This document shows positions 13,801 through 28,800 of a stretch of 64,000 nt of DNA, piece after piece (the stretch's first letter is position 1; each line of letters opens with the position of its first letter). The notes beneath the pieces are model-generated. The model had not been told where the DNA came from and made no database searches. It saw only the letters and a program-made list of their open reading frames with translations. Source of the DNA: Mactra quadrangularis (lineage: Eukaryota > Mollusca > Bivalvia > Venerida > Mactridae); the NCBI GenBank assembly GCA_025267735.1, contig CM046299.1, forward strand, positions 25,508,468-25,572,467. The letters are read 5' to 3'. A program made the translations under genes and the position numbers.

Positions 13801-16800
13801 GTGTTATTTTGTGTTGTTTCATAGTTCCTGTGACGAACTATCTGGTCTCTTATACATGCGTGCGTGTGGACTATCTATGGCTTTTTTAAAGAAAACAATG
13901 TTCCTGTATGAAATTAAGACGACGCTTAAGCCGATAAGTTACCGATAGAATAGAAATAATTTTATTCCACACACTTTATGTTATCAACATAGTGATTTTC
14001 ATTTTCAAGTTTCAAAGTGCACAACGATTACACAGCAAAAAATATTATGTGTGATTTTGAGTGCACCCAAGTTTTGTATTTTGCGTATTGCATGCCTTTG
14101 AGCCAAAAAAACTCCTAAGAAATCGTATAAAACAGTCTTATTAAGAAGTATACCAAATCTTTATTTTTAGTTTGGCAGGCCTCGTTTGATACTGAGTTAT
14201 GGATAGGACTAAACGATCAGGAGCACGAGGGAACATTCACCTGGTTGAATACTGGTATACAGGTGATTATCAAAATAAATGACTTTTTTAAATTGTTTTT
14301 GTTTAACATATATAGTTAGTCATCTTATTACTTTAAAATATATCATATTTGCACATAAGCATTATTGTACATCCGACAATCCCACTTGGTCGGTTTAGAG
14401 ACTCGGTCGAGTATGGAAAGACATAACGAATAAAGTAGTCGAACTCATGACGTATTTTCCTGATAAAACACACTTTAGGCCGTGATGACCGATTTACTTC
14501 TGTATTAAAACTTGATTTAAATATTGCATTTTAAATGCACCATTTTTTGCACGATGATGTAATTCATACATTTGTTTGTAAACAATATTCGCATGGCCGG
14601 TACATTCCGAGACAATTTTGGCAAATGTAAATCAGACACCCACTATGAAAAGTGATAAATATATTTTATTTTTTATACTGTTTTACATAACTAGCCTAGA
14701 TATACCAATTGGATGGATGCTCAACCAAACAATGCTGAGATTGGACAACAATACTCCGAGAACTGTGCAGTAATATACTTGAACCAAGAAAAAAGTAAAA
14801 CTAGTGGCAAATGGCTTGATTATCCTTGTAGTGTTAACAGAGGTTTTGTATGTAAAAGGCCAGCTTGTAAGTCATTATTGTCATTATCTTGTTTTATACG
14901 TACATTATGAATCAAGGTTAAGCATCAGAATTTCAATGAAAACACTTTTTAGAGCAAAATCATTAAAATCTATTAGTTATATCTTCCGCTATAATATGTT
15001 GCAGAACGAGTACACAACTTGATATTGATGACAAAACAAAAGTGTCACGCGAACATATATTGCGTTTATCTTATCTATTAGTGTACTCAGAATTGAGCGT
15101 TTAGCACTAACTGAAATTATAATAAATAAAAACTTGTTTGTTAATGTTCCAATTGTATTGTCTACCTAATGTAATATTAAATTGTTAGTTATATTGAATT
15201 TGAATCTTTTGTTTTATTAACACTGCATTTATTAAGTTAATGAATATGGATTATCTGAGAAAATAACATTTTGATATTTCTAAATATATTTAGCAAATTA
15301 TTTACTAAAGCTGTGTATTATATGTGGGATTATTGTAACATCGTACTATAACTTCATTTTTACAAGTTCTAGATAATTTAGTGTCTAAGTTTATTTTTAT
15401 TTTCAAACAAAAGATTTAAACATTGCTCCTGGAAGTCTTGTGACAATCAACTCTGCAAGAGCAGATAGTTTGGTAGATTCATGTACCGATGCTACTCAAC
15501 AGTGTTGTAAGGCCCTGACTACACATGATACAGTGCAGGTTGATCTTGGTAGTGTACGACATATACATTATATGACCATCATTGGGGGTAAGAATTATTA
15601 GAAGTACGTACGTATGTAGAGTTATTGCTGGTAAAATCCTTTAATCCCGATTTATCTTTACCTAAAAACTTCAAACGTGATTTGAAATATAATTGGTTTA
15701 TTTTAAATAAAGAATCTAATACTTATGACACCTTCAAATTCTTTAAAGTAAATGTAAATGAGAATTCGGGTCGAGTTTAATTAATAGTATTGAATCTATT
15801 TTATTCCAATTCTGTTTACAATGATTTTTATGAAATTATTATATTCAATGCATTTTGTCTTCAGAGTTTGATTCTGATGTTAAACTGGCAGCTTCTAATG
15901 ACTTTAGTGATGAAACAAACAAAGCTTCATTAAATGTTAGATTTAAGAAAGTTGCAAACCAAATGCTTGCAGAAGTGTTTGAACATTTTGAAGGAAGGTT
16001 GGTTTCTTATTTTCATGAAAGTATCTAAATATTATGTACAGTTTGAAACTTTTCTTTGTACTTTGAGGTTTAGTTATGCATGCTATACGTCTTCAGACAT
16101 TTACCACATACATTTCATTTTTTAGGAAAAACAAAACATTTCAAGTGATACATAAACATCGAAACATGCTCAATTTACGTTCGATATATAACCGATTTGA
16201 AAAAAGCACACAACTTCTCAAACTAGTATGTCCATATTGATAACCGAGCCTTACAATTTAGCAAGTTGTACTTGTAGATAATGTCCAAGTAAGACTTATC
16301 TAAGTGGTGCTGACTAAATGATAATCGACTTAGAAAATTAGACAACTTTTGATGATGTTTTTGTATGCTACATGACATTCTTTATGGATTTAGTATAGTT
16401 TAACTTTAGTGGAATGTGTAGTGGACTTATATGATTCAAAGTTTGTCAGTAGGTAAATTCAAAGTTATCACTGATATATTTGAATGTAGCATATACTTCA
16501 ATCACCATTGAAATGCTTTCCTTTTCCAAAAGGTTATTTCTCAATTAGCATGCTATGTAGAGGAGCTTTTTGTCATTTTACTGGTCTAAGCAGTTATTTT
16601 GTCATTTAAGGTCAATCATATGTTAATTCTTTTATACAACTTTTTTAATTTAGATTTATATTCGTTACACACAAACTTAACAAGGAAATTCCGAAATCAA
16701 TGCAAATTTGTGAAATATCAATTTATACAGGTAATTATCATATGTTATTCTTTTTGTCTAAAACTTAAAATTTTAAGCATAGTTAAATAGAGAAATGATA

Positions 16801-19800
16801 TAAATGATTATCTTAACTGTTCACCTGTTTCCTTATTGTATAAAACACCCTAAGCCTATATTTTACATTTCTTTCCATGAGCACTAATAAATAGGCTGCA
16901 GTCAGATTAAAGTTGTGGCCCTATTGATTATAATTCGGCGTTCATTATTCAATTACTGCGCGTAGAAGAACACAACCCTTTATGAAAGTGTGCTAATTTT
17001 AACAATTTTTCGTAAAAAGGAGGATAATGCTCAATTATAAAGCATATAAACGCTGGTTTCACTTGAAGCATTAGAACGAATTTATTTCTGTACTCAATAG
17101 TCCAATTTTACAGAATTTTTTGTTTGTTTCAGATGATAGTGTACCATCATTTGTATCACAAAATGGAATACCTAAAGAAAATGGTAGTCTTGTACAAATA
17201 AAAATAATTTATTGTTTATTCGTTAACCTTTTTAAGCAAGCCAAATCTCAATTAAAATATCATTTTGCTTATGCTAAATAAACATGTACTCAGTTCTCAT
17301 TGATCGGTTACGTCAGCTTCTTGGTTGATCTGATTATGTAAATTTAAATCTCTGGTTCGAATTCGACATTTTGCTGGCTGATAAGTTGATTTGCTGGTAT
17401 GTTTAGAAACGCAATATGTTAGATGCATATAAAGCCATTTGAAATAAAGTTGAAACTATGTATGGTTTTAGGAAAATAAGCAAGGGAAGTCTGCTCAGTA
17501 CCTGGATTTATATTTTCATAAACATCATTCTTAATAGCGAAATAAGCAATACATTTTGAAGTCAAATAGATGACGTAACAACACTGCATTTTTTACTTCT
17601 AATTTTTTTTCTGATGTATGTACGTCGTTTTTGTCATTTGTTGAACACAATCTGCATAATCTGAATTGTTTTGTTTCAGTTCCATGTGTTCAAGTTTCTT
17701 CTACTTGGAAAGGCAATGTAAGTCACACAGTAAGTGGTAGACTGTGTCAACAGTGGTCAATCCAATCACCTCATACTCATGTGTTTAATCATCATGTAGG
17801 AAATGAGACACCATCTGAAGCTTCGAACTATTGTAGAGATCCTACTGGTTATGGATACCTCTGGTGCTACACTACAGATCCGGATGTAAAATGGGAGATT
17901 TGTAATGTGGACCGGTGTAATGGTTAGTGGTCATTCTATTTATTTAAAAAATTCAAACATAATCTTATTTTGTAGAACGAGGAAAGTTCAGGGTAAAACC
18001 TTATCTCAACAAAATATATGAGAATATATTGTACTATTTAATATAGAATGTTTATTTGTGCGCCTCTCGATCACAATTGTCAGTTTACAACTTTCTACTT
18101 GAAAGCCTGAAGGAGGTATGATGAAAAATTTAATTAAATGATAATTATTTTTTTCCTATTCTTGAGCATTTGTGGCTTACAAATGTGCGACATTTTGAAC
18201 CCGGTTTACTTTTTATCACAGCACTAATAAAAGATCCGAAAACAGACGAAGTTACTCATTTTTCCAATATCAATGTTGAATAGTAAGAAAAGAAAACATA
18301 GTTGTGCGTTGATGGTGTGCCCATTTTTGATAGATTCCAATTGCTAATGCATTTTCATGTATATTTATATTTCACATATGAACATAGTATTTTCGTATCT
18401 TAATGTACTCGTCGCATTTGAGTCTGAAGCGGCTTAAGGATGATCATCACCCCTGTTTCATGTAAGGGGTAGATTTAGACTGAATTAATTGATTCCGTGT
18501 TTATACTTGAAATTGTTACTGTTCGTATCTCCTTCATCCCAATAACGACCACTATAATGTTCTGCTTACAATGTATCAAAGCATCTGCAAGAATGCGTTA
18601 AAGAAGTTTATTTTTTTATTAGTTGAACCCGACGCACTAACAGGCAGATACACAACTCAGCCACCAAAACCAGGTAATTGTATTATTTTTCATAATTATA
18701 AAACACTTAAGCTGTATTGCAGTTCTATTGTCAGAATAATGCTAAATTTGACATTTTGTTTTTGTAAGCTATTTGATACATTCACATGTTTTTGTTGAAC
18801 ATTTTGTTTATTTAAATGACCACGCTTGTATCATGCTTGTTCTTTCAAATCACATTTGTAAAATAATACAAACGTTTATCCGCTCAAATTCGTTTTTCAA
18901 ATAATTAGTTAAGTTAAAAGTTGATTGTGACATGCCTCTATCAAGATTTTGAATGCATTTATCACATTCTTTTTTTAAAAGAATCGGGATTAAATTTGTC
19001 TGAAATTCAAGATATTCTAATATGCATCATGACATTTAATTAAAAATCTTGTGCATTGAAATATAAGTCAGTAAACAATGATATTATGCAAAATTACTGT
19101 AAATTATTAGGTATGAGTGTGGTCTTTAAACTGTTTTGTTGACTGTATTTATAATTCATGACAATGACATTGGAGCATTCATTTAACATTTTTAGAGTGT
19201 GAAGATTGCCTTATAATTGGAGATGGATTAAAAACATGGGGGGATTCATATCAAGCTTGTGATACATTCGACAATGTTCTTCCTATGTATCTAAATGAAG
19301 AAGACTTCAATACAGGTTGGTCTATCTTTTGTGTTGCGCGTGTTTGACATTCTATTTTAACCGTCATATTATACAGACGACACTAATATAACTTAAAATG
19401 TAAATAGTGTTTTAACATGTTTCATCAAGTCCCATTACAGGTAAAATCAAATCAGTTTGCACCGTTTTTTTCCTAGTGACCTCTACTTTTTGAATAATAT
19501 ATAGAAGTAAAGAAATGAAGTTGTGTTTAAAATCTGCTTTCATATACACGTCAGTCGATGTTTCAATTTTAAACGATAATCTCTGATCATTGAAATCATC
19601 TTTAGGCAGGTGATCCCTCATTTGCACCTGGTTGGAATGGTAAATGTACTTCTCAAGGAAATTATCAGTTCCTTAGTCGGGTTCGAACCAGGGACCTTAC
19701 GACTCTTAAGTGCGCGTCCTACCACTATGCCACTGCTTCTACTTCATACGACAATGACTATGATCATTTTACCTTTTTGATTGAGACAACAGATTGAGAC

Positions 19801-22800
19801 ATACTATATATCCGACAAGAAAAGAAATCAGGACATTATTTTGGACTCGTATCCCAAGCTAGTTCACATTGTGATACAGTGGAGTAATGTCCCTTGCATG
19901 GTGTTTACTTTGTGAGTTGAATTGCCAGATTTTGTGCGAGGATTCATTTCTGGTTTATTATAATTGTAAAGACAAGTGTGTTATCAGAGAACAAAATATT
20001 AACCTTATTTGTAGGCATTAACATCTCTCTTACACATTTTGTGTTTTAACTATTACTATTATTAGGGGGGGGGGGTTGTTAATTTGACTTCTTTATGAGA
20101 CCCTGTTTAAAACATGCTACATGTACTGACATGTAAGGAAAAGCATATCTTTTTAATTTCTGACCCTATTAACCCCCTGTACATACCCTCTGAAGGTTGG
20201 CCATGTCCATTTTTCAAATAAATTACCATTTTTACATTTAATTGCAATAAGTTGTATGTATTGGACTGCACTATGTCAATTTATAGGTTTATTAAGGTGC
20301 TGAGTTCAAATATGAAGTTAACCAACATTAATCAAACCAATATGGCTGAAAATTCTAAATGGCAGCCAAAATAACCATAGTACGAGCATATTCGGGAGTT
20401 TATTTGTCCTTGACATTTAATATGTTGAATCATGCCTGCAAAATGTCTAGCTATAGGTTTCTTAAGGTGATGAATTCAAAAAGGAAGTTAATTTAAGAAA
20501 CTAAAATGGCGAAAAATTCAAAATGGCTGCCAAATTTAACCAGTTTGTTTGAGCATATTCGGGTAATTAATTATCCTGGGCATTCAACGTGTTGAATCAT
20601 GCTAACATTATGTCAATTTATCAGTTTGTTAAAAATTTAGTTCAAATATGAAGTCAAAACTAATTTAAACAACCCAATATGACCAAAAATTCAAAATAGC
20701 CACCAAAATAACAAATTTTCAATGTATACTGGTAATCAATGGTACATATCTATATGTTGAATCATGGTTTGTTATCACTCTTAATGCAATTGTTTAGATT
20801 ATTTGTAAAATAATAACGCAAAAATCATATATTGCAGTATAATAATCTGCAAGAACTTTTATCTTAAGATGCTATAAACTCATATAAACTAAATATTTAT
20901 TGAGGTATGTCAGTTCAACACAAAAGTCAGACCTGAAATTGCTCAAATAGATTTTCAGATTGGTGGCCTACACTTTCAAAGGCTATAGCAAAGATCCAGT
21001 TGAAATAAAGATACTAATGGATAGAGGGCTTTTTGGTTCAAACCCACAAGAGTCAAGGCCAATTTCCTTGCACAAGAAATATACTTGCAATTGTTTACTT
21101 CATGATGGGGTGAATCATTCGCCAATTGGTGTCTTTAATTTACGTATTTTCCATAGTCCAATAGTGTAATGTTTAATTATACATTATCAGGCAACTCATA
21201 TATATATAAATATACTAGTAGTCAAATGACCAGTGAAAATAGCTGCAAATTTGGTTAAAATATGTAATCTTAAACGTTTTGTGTTTAAGTTCTTGTAGTA
21301 TTGTTTCTGTAGAAAATGTACCAAATGTTTTCTGCTCATCCTTAGTTATAGAGAAACTATTCTATATCTGTTTGTATTTATAAGTTTATGTCTTTATATA
21401 TAAATTCTCTTAGTTACAAAGTGTATGAAATGTGAGCTAAAAAGGTTTCCTGTCTGTTTTAGCATTCATGAGAGATTCAAAGGTTTTATCAATTAACACA
21501 TTGCATTTTGCTTGGTTTGGCTGTGATTGTATCAACCACCCCTTGCCTATTTCAATTATTGTTTTCTTTACTTTTCTTTTACTCGGTTTACACATAAGCA
21601 ATCTCATGTTATAATCACGGAGTGTCTTGCATTTGTTTCAACCGTGCACAGTTGGCCAAATAATTGAACACCATCATCTCAATCATTAGTTTAAAGGGCT
21701 AGTTAAAAGAAATGCAAGTAAGTATAAACAAATTAATAGAGGTATAACCAAAATTGCAAATCAGAATTAAAGGGAATGACACAACTGCTATTGTGATATT
21801 GAAAAATTGGAGAATACAATTCTTTGAATCTCTGAAAGCAATTGTTGGTCCATTTACTTTTTGTGAAGATTTTGATACATACATAAGCCAAACTTAAAAA
21901 AAATAGAAATAGAGAAAGTAAATGAATTGCATCTAGAAATCTGATAAGCTATAAGATCATTCTTTACCAAGAAACCATTGCTTTATTATATTTTCAGAAT
22001 TTAACAACACAATACAGTCTTGTTAAAAAAAGTTGCAATCTATATTGTAGCTTAGATGCTTACATGATTGCATACAGCCATCACCCATGGTGATCATTTA
22101 GTTACTAATATCTATAAAATTTCCTGGGAATTTTAACTCTACTTTGCAACCAAAGTGCCAAGACTTTTCTATGCACATACTCATCAACATCTAAATGAAG
22201 TAAAGCAATCAAAGACACAGTTTTTAATCAAGACACCATATGTGCCGCTGCTGAGGTTGGAACGAATGACCTCTTAGACCTTAACCTCTAATCATACCTC
22301 TAGAGCTCTACCTCGGCTATATAATGAATAAAATAAATTTACACACTTATAATCAAGTGTCATAACTTTGGTCTTCTGTTAAGATTTCATTAACTAGAGT
22401 TAATTTATAAATTGCGTAACATGTTTAAAGTGTGCCGTTTATAACTGAAATATGATTTATTTTGGCGGCCATTTTGAATTTTCTGCCATATTTGTTTGTT
22501 TAATTTAGATTTGGAGTTAATATTTGAACTCAGCACCATAAAACCTTTAGATTGATATATTGCAGGCATGATTCAACACATTCAATGCCCAGTAAATATA
22601 ATACCTAAATATGTCCAAAATTTGGGTCATTTTGGCAGCCATTTTGAATTTTCCGCCATATTAAGTTGTTCAATTTAGATTTTTACTTCATATTTAAACT
22701 CAGCAGCCTAACAAACCTACATATTGATATATTGAAAGCCTATAAGAATTGATTTAAAACAGCTGGATATAAAAAATTGTTATTTTTGTGTAAAACGGGC

Positions 22801-25800
22801 GTGTCCGACTTTCAAGGGGTATGTACAGGGGTGTTAAAGGGGTCACACAAATTTTGTTGTTGTTGATTCTATTATCATATTGATGGCACTATATTCTAAG
22901 CAGGGTCTCACATGGTTATTTTTTAAAAATGAAATTAACAACCCCCTCCCCTACTATTACATCGTTAATACCTCACATCTTTACTTATAACAACAGTTTA
23001 TTGATATTTGATATTGCTCTCCGGTAGTTAATAACTTTTGTTTGAATGAATTTCTTTGTTTGCAGATAAACTCAAAGCATTTGCAAATGATAAACAATTC
23101 TGGCTCAGTATTTATTATGATAGCAGCAAAAAGAAGTGGTTCCTTTCATTAAGCGGTGTTCAAGCTCCAAGTTTTTTGAATGACCTAATAGGTACTTTTA
23201 ATTTTTAGTTTTGATCGGGTGCAGACAGATGATTAATGCATAAATGCTTCTATGTAGTTTACGAGGTTGGTCTATGATGCAAATGAAATGAAGGCAAATG
23301 CATTGCCTATAAATATGTATTGCCTTCTTTATCATTCTTCTGCACTAGTTTTAACCATCATGCAAATGTTTTTGCGCAACATAATATGCCTGTAGGTAAT
23401 ACATGTACACGTTTTGATAAAAATTAATATGAAGCCGTAAAACAAACAATGGTAACAATAAGTTACATATATGGTTTTCATCAGTGCTAATATTTTGTAA
23501 CTTGTATTTCTGGATGTAATCTTATGATAAACGTCAATAAAAATCAAGAATCGGCGAAAAAGATCTAATATAATGATATTTTATCTATATCATAGATAAC
23601 ACCACGCTTTCCCAAACAATGTGTGCTGTTGGAAATGCAAATGGGCAGATATTTGTTAAGAGTTGTTTTGAAAGATTTCCATACCTTTGTGCACCCTCAG
23701 GTAAGTTTTGTTTGTTTGCTGAGAGTTTAACACCGTTGTAACACATTGTATAGGTTATATCACGGCGATCAGTTCACTTAATGTTTATCAAGACAAGTTA
23801 TAATGTCGTCACAAGAAATTCACTTTCACATGAACTTGAACGATACCGAAAATAAAGTGTTAATCAAAAGGGCTCGATGTGACATACATTTGTTAATATT
23901 ATGACGTCATCTGCCTAAAATTTTGATGTTCTATAAAATGAGGTCTTGTATTTACGAAAATTTGTGCCTCCTGTGACAATTGACCTTACGCCAGAATTTG
24001 ATTGACAGCTCCTATTAGCCAATCAGCGTCCGGCAATTGATACCCTGATGCTTATCTAAGATAAGCGGCTTATCGGCCGCCATTTTGTCCGACATCTGGT
24101 CTTGACGGACATCGAATTTCTTATGTGTTAGCATGGACCCTATGTACAGTTATATAGGGTTCTCAGTGAAAGTTACAAAATAAACTTTAAAAAAAAACCA
24201 AATTAGAATGGTCAAAATATGTACACATGGGGTCTATAAATACTGTGATAAAAGTATAAACTACATAATAATCTGACGACAATAAATACATGTATGTAAT
24301 AAATCAAGTTGAAAATTACATTTTTCATGCATGTTTACCCCCAAAATGTACCACAAAGATCTATGGACCTACCACTTAACGTTTTATTTCTCAGCATATT
24401 TTATCATCTATACGCCATTTTAAGGATTACATGTATATAAAGTTGTTTTCGTGTGTATCCAACAGTTTTCTGATTTATAAAGGATTTCTACAAACATTCA
24501 ATGTGAGATGCGTTCTTTGATAATTTTTGCGCATATTATGTTTTTTGTTGGAGCAAATGAACCTACCTTTATGTTTGATATATATCAATGGATATTATAA
24601 ACAAGAAATGTCTTTAAAAAAGACAAACGGCGTCGATTTAAAAACAAGAGGGCCCAAAGGGCCCTGGGTGCTCACCTGAGGAAAAGGTCAAAGGTCACAG
24701 AAGAGCCATTTACAGAGTACCACTAATGTTAAAACCTATTTTTTGACCCAGTGACCTACTTATCCAACCGATCAGACCTATTTGAACAATTTTGGTAGGG
24801 AACCACCCACGGACCATTCCTGTTGAGTTTGGGCAAATTATCATAAGCGGTTCAAGAGAAGATGTTGTTTGAACTTTTCCTTATATAATTCAATGTAATA
24901 TTGTGATTCATGGGGTGGGGTCAATTTTGACCCAGGGGCATAATTTGAACAACTGTGATGGAGGACCTCTAGATGATGTTATATATAACATCATCTAGAG
25001 TATGTATACCAAATATGAAAGCTCTAGGCCTTGTAGTTTCAGACAAGAAGATTTTTGAGAATTGCATTGTGAAAACCTATTCATTAATGCTACAAAACAA
25101 AAATTATGAATTTATTCTTAAGGTTCTGGAACTGTAATAGTGACCTTCCACAATTCTTATACTGATATTGTTTCTTGAATCTATACTATTAAAGACATTG
25201 AATGCTGAAATTTTAAAGAAATTTACCGTTTGTAACTTAAGTTATGTGCATTTTTATAACGTGACCCTTCATTTTCAGAAAGACCGTAAATTGTGCTGGG
25301 ACAAAAAGTGAAAGAACTTTTTTTTCAAATTCTGCTGTTTTATTTCCACGTTTTAATCCATTTTCTTGTTATACAGTCATGTAATGACAAATCAGAGCAA
25401 CCAGGTTACACTTTGGACAAATACATATAAAAATACAGAGATTTGCTTACATGTACCCCCAAGCAAAAATCCGAGAATTTGAGAATGTTAAAAAATTTAC
25501 CCTATCTTTAAAAGCAAATATCTCAAGTTAGAAGTTAGTTAGACACATGCAACTAGTTTTAAAATTTTCTGCAGTATTAACTGCCCATATAATGAAAAAT
25601 TTAAGAAATTTTACCGTTTCTAAAATTTTTTATAAGAATTTGTATTAGATTACTGTACTGAAACTGCAAGAGATTTTATAGAGAAAAATAACGTCAAAAT
25701 GGTCAATTACAAATAATACTACTTTATACAAATATATCATCTAAAATTGGTATTTGAGATGGAAAATGTATGTTAAACTCTGCATTATCATATAAAAACC

Positions 25801-28800
25801 TTCTCTCCATTGCTTTTTGGCAAGCTTGAGGGGACTATTTGGGGATTAAACTTGTACCAGCTATGTTTTCTGCTGTTGTCGTTTTTTGCACTAACAGTTG
25901 GACACTAGAGTTAGTAATGTTGGCATATTATGTGCCTTAGCTTTCAAATTATGCTGTTTATTGTATTGTTTTTTTATAATTAGAATATGATGATATTAAA
26001 AACAGAAAATGTGCAACGATTTTGTCTTTATATGCTGACTTTGGTACGATTATTTGTGGGAATTCGGCAATAAATCAATATAAGTTAAACATTCTTTCCA
26101 GTTTATCGATATTTGTGTAGTTTATTTTACCTTTGTTCATTTTCAGTACACAAAATAGATTAAACAATCAAAACCCCATTTTGCCCCAAATTCTCCATTT
26201 CGTCCATTTCGCCTCAAAATCTCCATTTCGTGTTTCAGTCATACCCAATTTACATCGCAAAAAAAGATGAAAAAAAATGTATTTTACACCTGTACAAACA
26301 GAATCAACAACAAAATTATGATCCACTACGGCTTTTCATTGTTTTTATGTCGATAAACCATTATTTTTACGATAACTAACTACGATCACGCTGTAGAGCG
26401 TCTGGTTTCGCCATTTTCGGAAAATGCGTTACCCTATGACTTCTGGAAAAACCCACGTCACGTGGTGAAAATTTCTAAAAATAGCAATTACGAAACTTGA
26501 CGAAGATAGGTAATCGGGAAATAATTATTGGGTAAAATGTCAGACTTTTTACTAGAAACCGGTTCACATCTGGAGACGTAATTCATTTTACCCATAAAAC
26601 ATTGTGTTTGACACGTAACTTTTTATTGTTACAATATAAAAAAACACTTTGGAAAGCAATAGAAGTCTACCCAAAAAAAATAATCTACGAACGAAGCAAA
26701 ATTTCGTAAAACACTGCATTACAATAGTGTGGCCTTTATTTCTTCGCGCGTGTCAGGGCCATCCAATCGAAGAGGGGATTTTCTCTGTTTCCCCCGTACG
26801 TCATTTTCAGTGCTTATAAAATCATCCAATAGAACGGCGGATTTCCGAAATCCCCAGACAGACGTCATTATACAGAAATGTAGGTCAAAATCCAGCTTAG
26901 ACAGCTACGCCGAAAAAGAGAATCATTTGAAAGTTATGACAATGCCATTTTCAGACAAATTAATCTTTAGGAAATATGATATCTCGTAAATGATATGCAT
27001 GTATTTGAACACAACTCCGTCTAGATAGCCCCTAATACCCACCCCTTAACTTTTTTATTTCTCGACATATTTTAATTAACAACATCATTTGATAGCTAAC
27101 GTAATGTAATATTGTTTGCATGTTTTACTGTTTAAAATCCGTAGATCTACATCCAAACGACTATTACCTGCGTTCAAATTTAAGTGTATTCTTTCAACTT
27201 GCTCATTCTTAGTGCGTATATTTTTTGTTGGAGCAAATGGACTCACATTTAATTGAATATTTATGAATGGATATTCATAAATAATGTATCATTTGATAGA
27301 TGAGACAATGCCTTTTTCAAAAATATTAAGTTTATCGAAATCGGATGACAAGTAAGTAAATAGCATGCATTTGAACCTGTTAATTTCAAAACATAGATAA
27401 TGGTTAGGGACATAGATTAATCCCTGATAATGTCGGACAATGGACCACGTGTATCGGTGGGCGGAGCATAGGTATTCTGGCGTAAGGTCAATTATCTGAT
27501 AAATTTAACTTTGTTAAATATTATTGAATTTTACCAACTACAGAAAAAGTGATAGAGTTAAAGTTATACAAAAAAGAGTAGATAAGTGTAAATATCTTAA
27601 TTTTATTGATTTGTTGTTAAATGCACTAATTGTTCATTAAGTTAAAGAAATGGGATAACTTAATATTCAGTAACTACTCGTTTTTATACTCTTACAGATC
27701 GGCAAGTGTCATTTAAGACTAATTCCAATGAAGGATTTAAAGATATACCGTCTACGTTTATAAACAAAACAAACGACAATATTAATTCGATACAGTTTAA
27801 GTATAAAGGCTATGATGGAGCTACAATACTTATACAAGACTATACGATTAGAATTGGAGGAAATTTGTTTGCTAAATCATATATTGCTGATAAGAGTGAA
27901 TCTGTTCATCATTCGACATTACTTGAGCATCTTTGTAGTGATACCGAGTACAAAGCATTTTGGGTGCAGTGGTCAATGACTGCAACCTGCTTCATTAATG
28001 TCGGCCTTGGTTCAAGTGTAGGACAGAATGTATTCCTACGATATACCAATTGTCCAGATACAAATAAAAAGGATATTTCAATTTCTGTTGGAACAGTTAT
28101 GAAAACTTCGAAAGTGTATACCGGGTTCTGGAAATTTTCAGGTAATCTTTAACCTTGTTTAATGTTTGCTGGAATATGAATATCTCGAATTTTGATTTCA
28201 GTTTTTATCTCAAATTCAAAATGTTCAACAACAAAGACATGATGATGCCAAAAGGAACACTTAATCTTGGATGATATAGATAAATGATATGTTTGAAATT
28301 ATAGAACGAAAATGTATATATGGTTTCATTTCTAATTGTATAGAGCATAGTCCAACGTAACCTTCACTTACATAATCCAATGTAATATGTCAGTGTGATA
28401 ACGAAGCAGCATGGTTCTAACTTCTCAAAGCGTAGTCATCTTTCTATAACATGTATTACCCGATAACCTGCTGAATGAATTTTTTTATACATGACATAAT
28501 TTGGCACAGATTTACTCGTTGTGTATAACATCAACGAACCATGTGACTAATCCGCCATAAATATATGTAATTATCTATGTAATTTTATGTGTTGCCATGT
28601 ATTGTTTTATATATTTTAATGTAAATATTATGTCCTCATGGACCGAAAGGCTTGCAAGATATTTACCAAGAAAGTTATATAGTACATTTGCTTTTTTCAA
28701 GGAATAGATGTTAAAACAGCTCATAAAAGGAATGGTGAGTCTACAATTTCTCAACCATTAGTCTTCACTTTTAATTTTTATTGAATTATCTTTATTAACA

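Larger units (their letters stand above)
23978..27493. mobile_element. 3.5-kb element with 20-bp perfect terminal inverted repeats
   Basis: aattgaccttacgccagaat at 23978-23997 is exactly mirrored by attctggcgtaaggtcaatt at 27474-27493. A subterminal 'ttgtccgaca' also recurs inverted (near 24087 and 27430). Two diverged direct repeats containing 'ttttttgttggagcaaatg' lie near 24540 and 27222. No transposase-like ORF is seen, so it would be non-autonomous. A clear target-site duplication was not found. Confidence 0.72.

Noticed and set aside
26729..26989. 86-codon plus-strand open frame inside the 23.98-27.49 kb element
   Set aside because: It does not resemble any transposase, and the sequence shows imperfect internal repeats instead of coding character.
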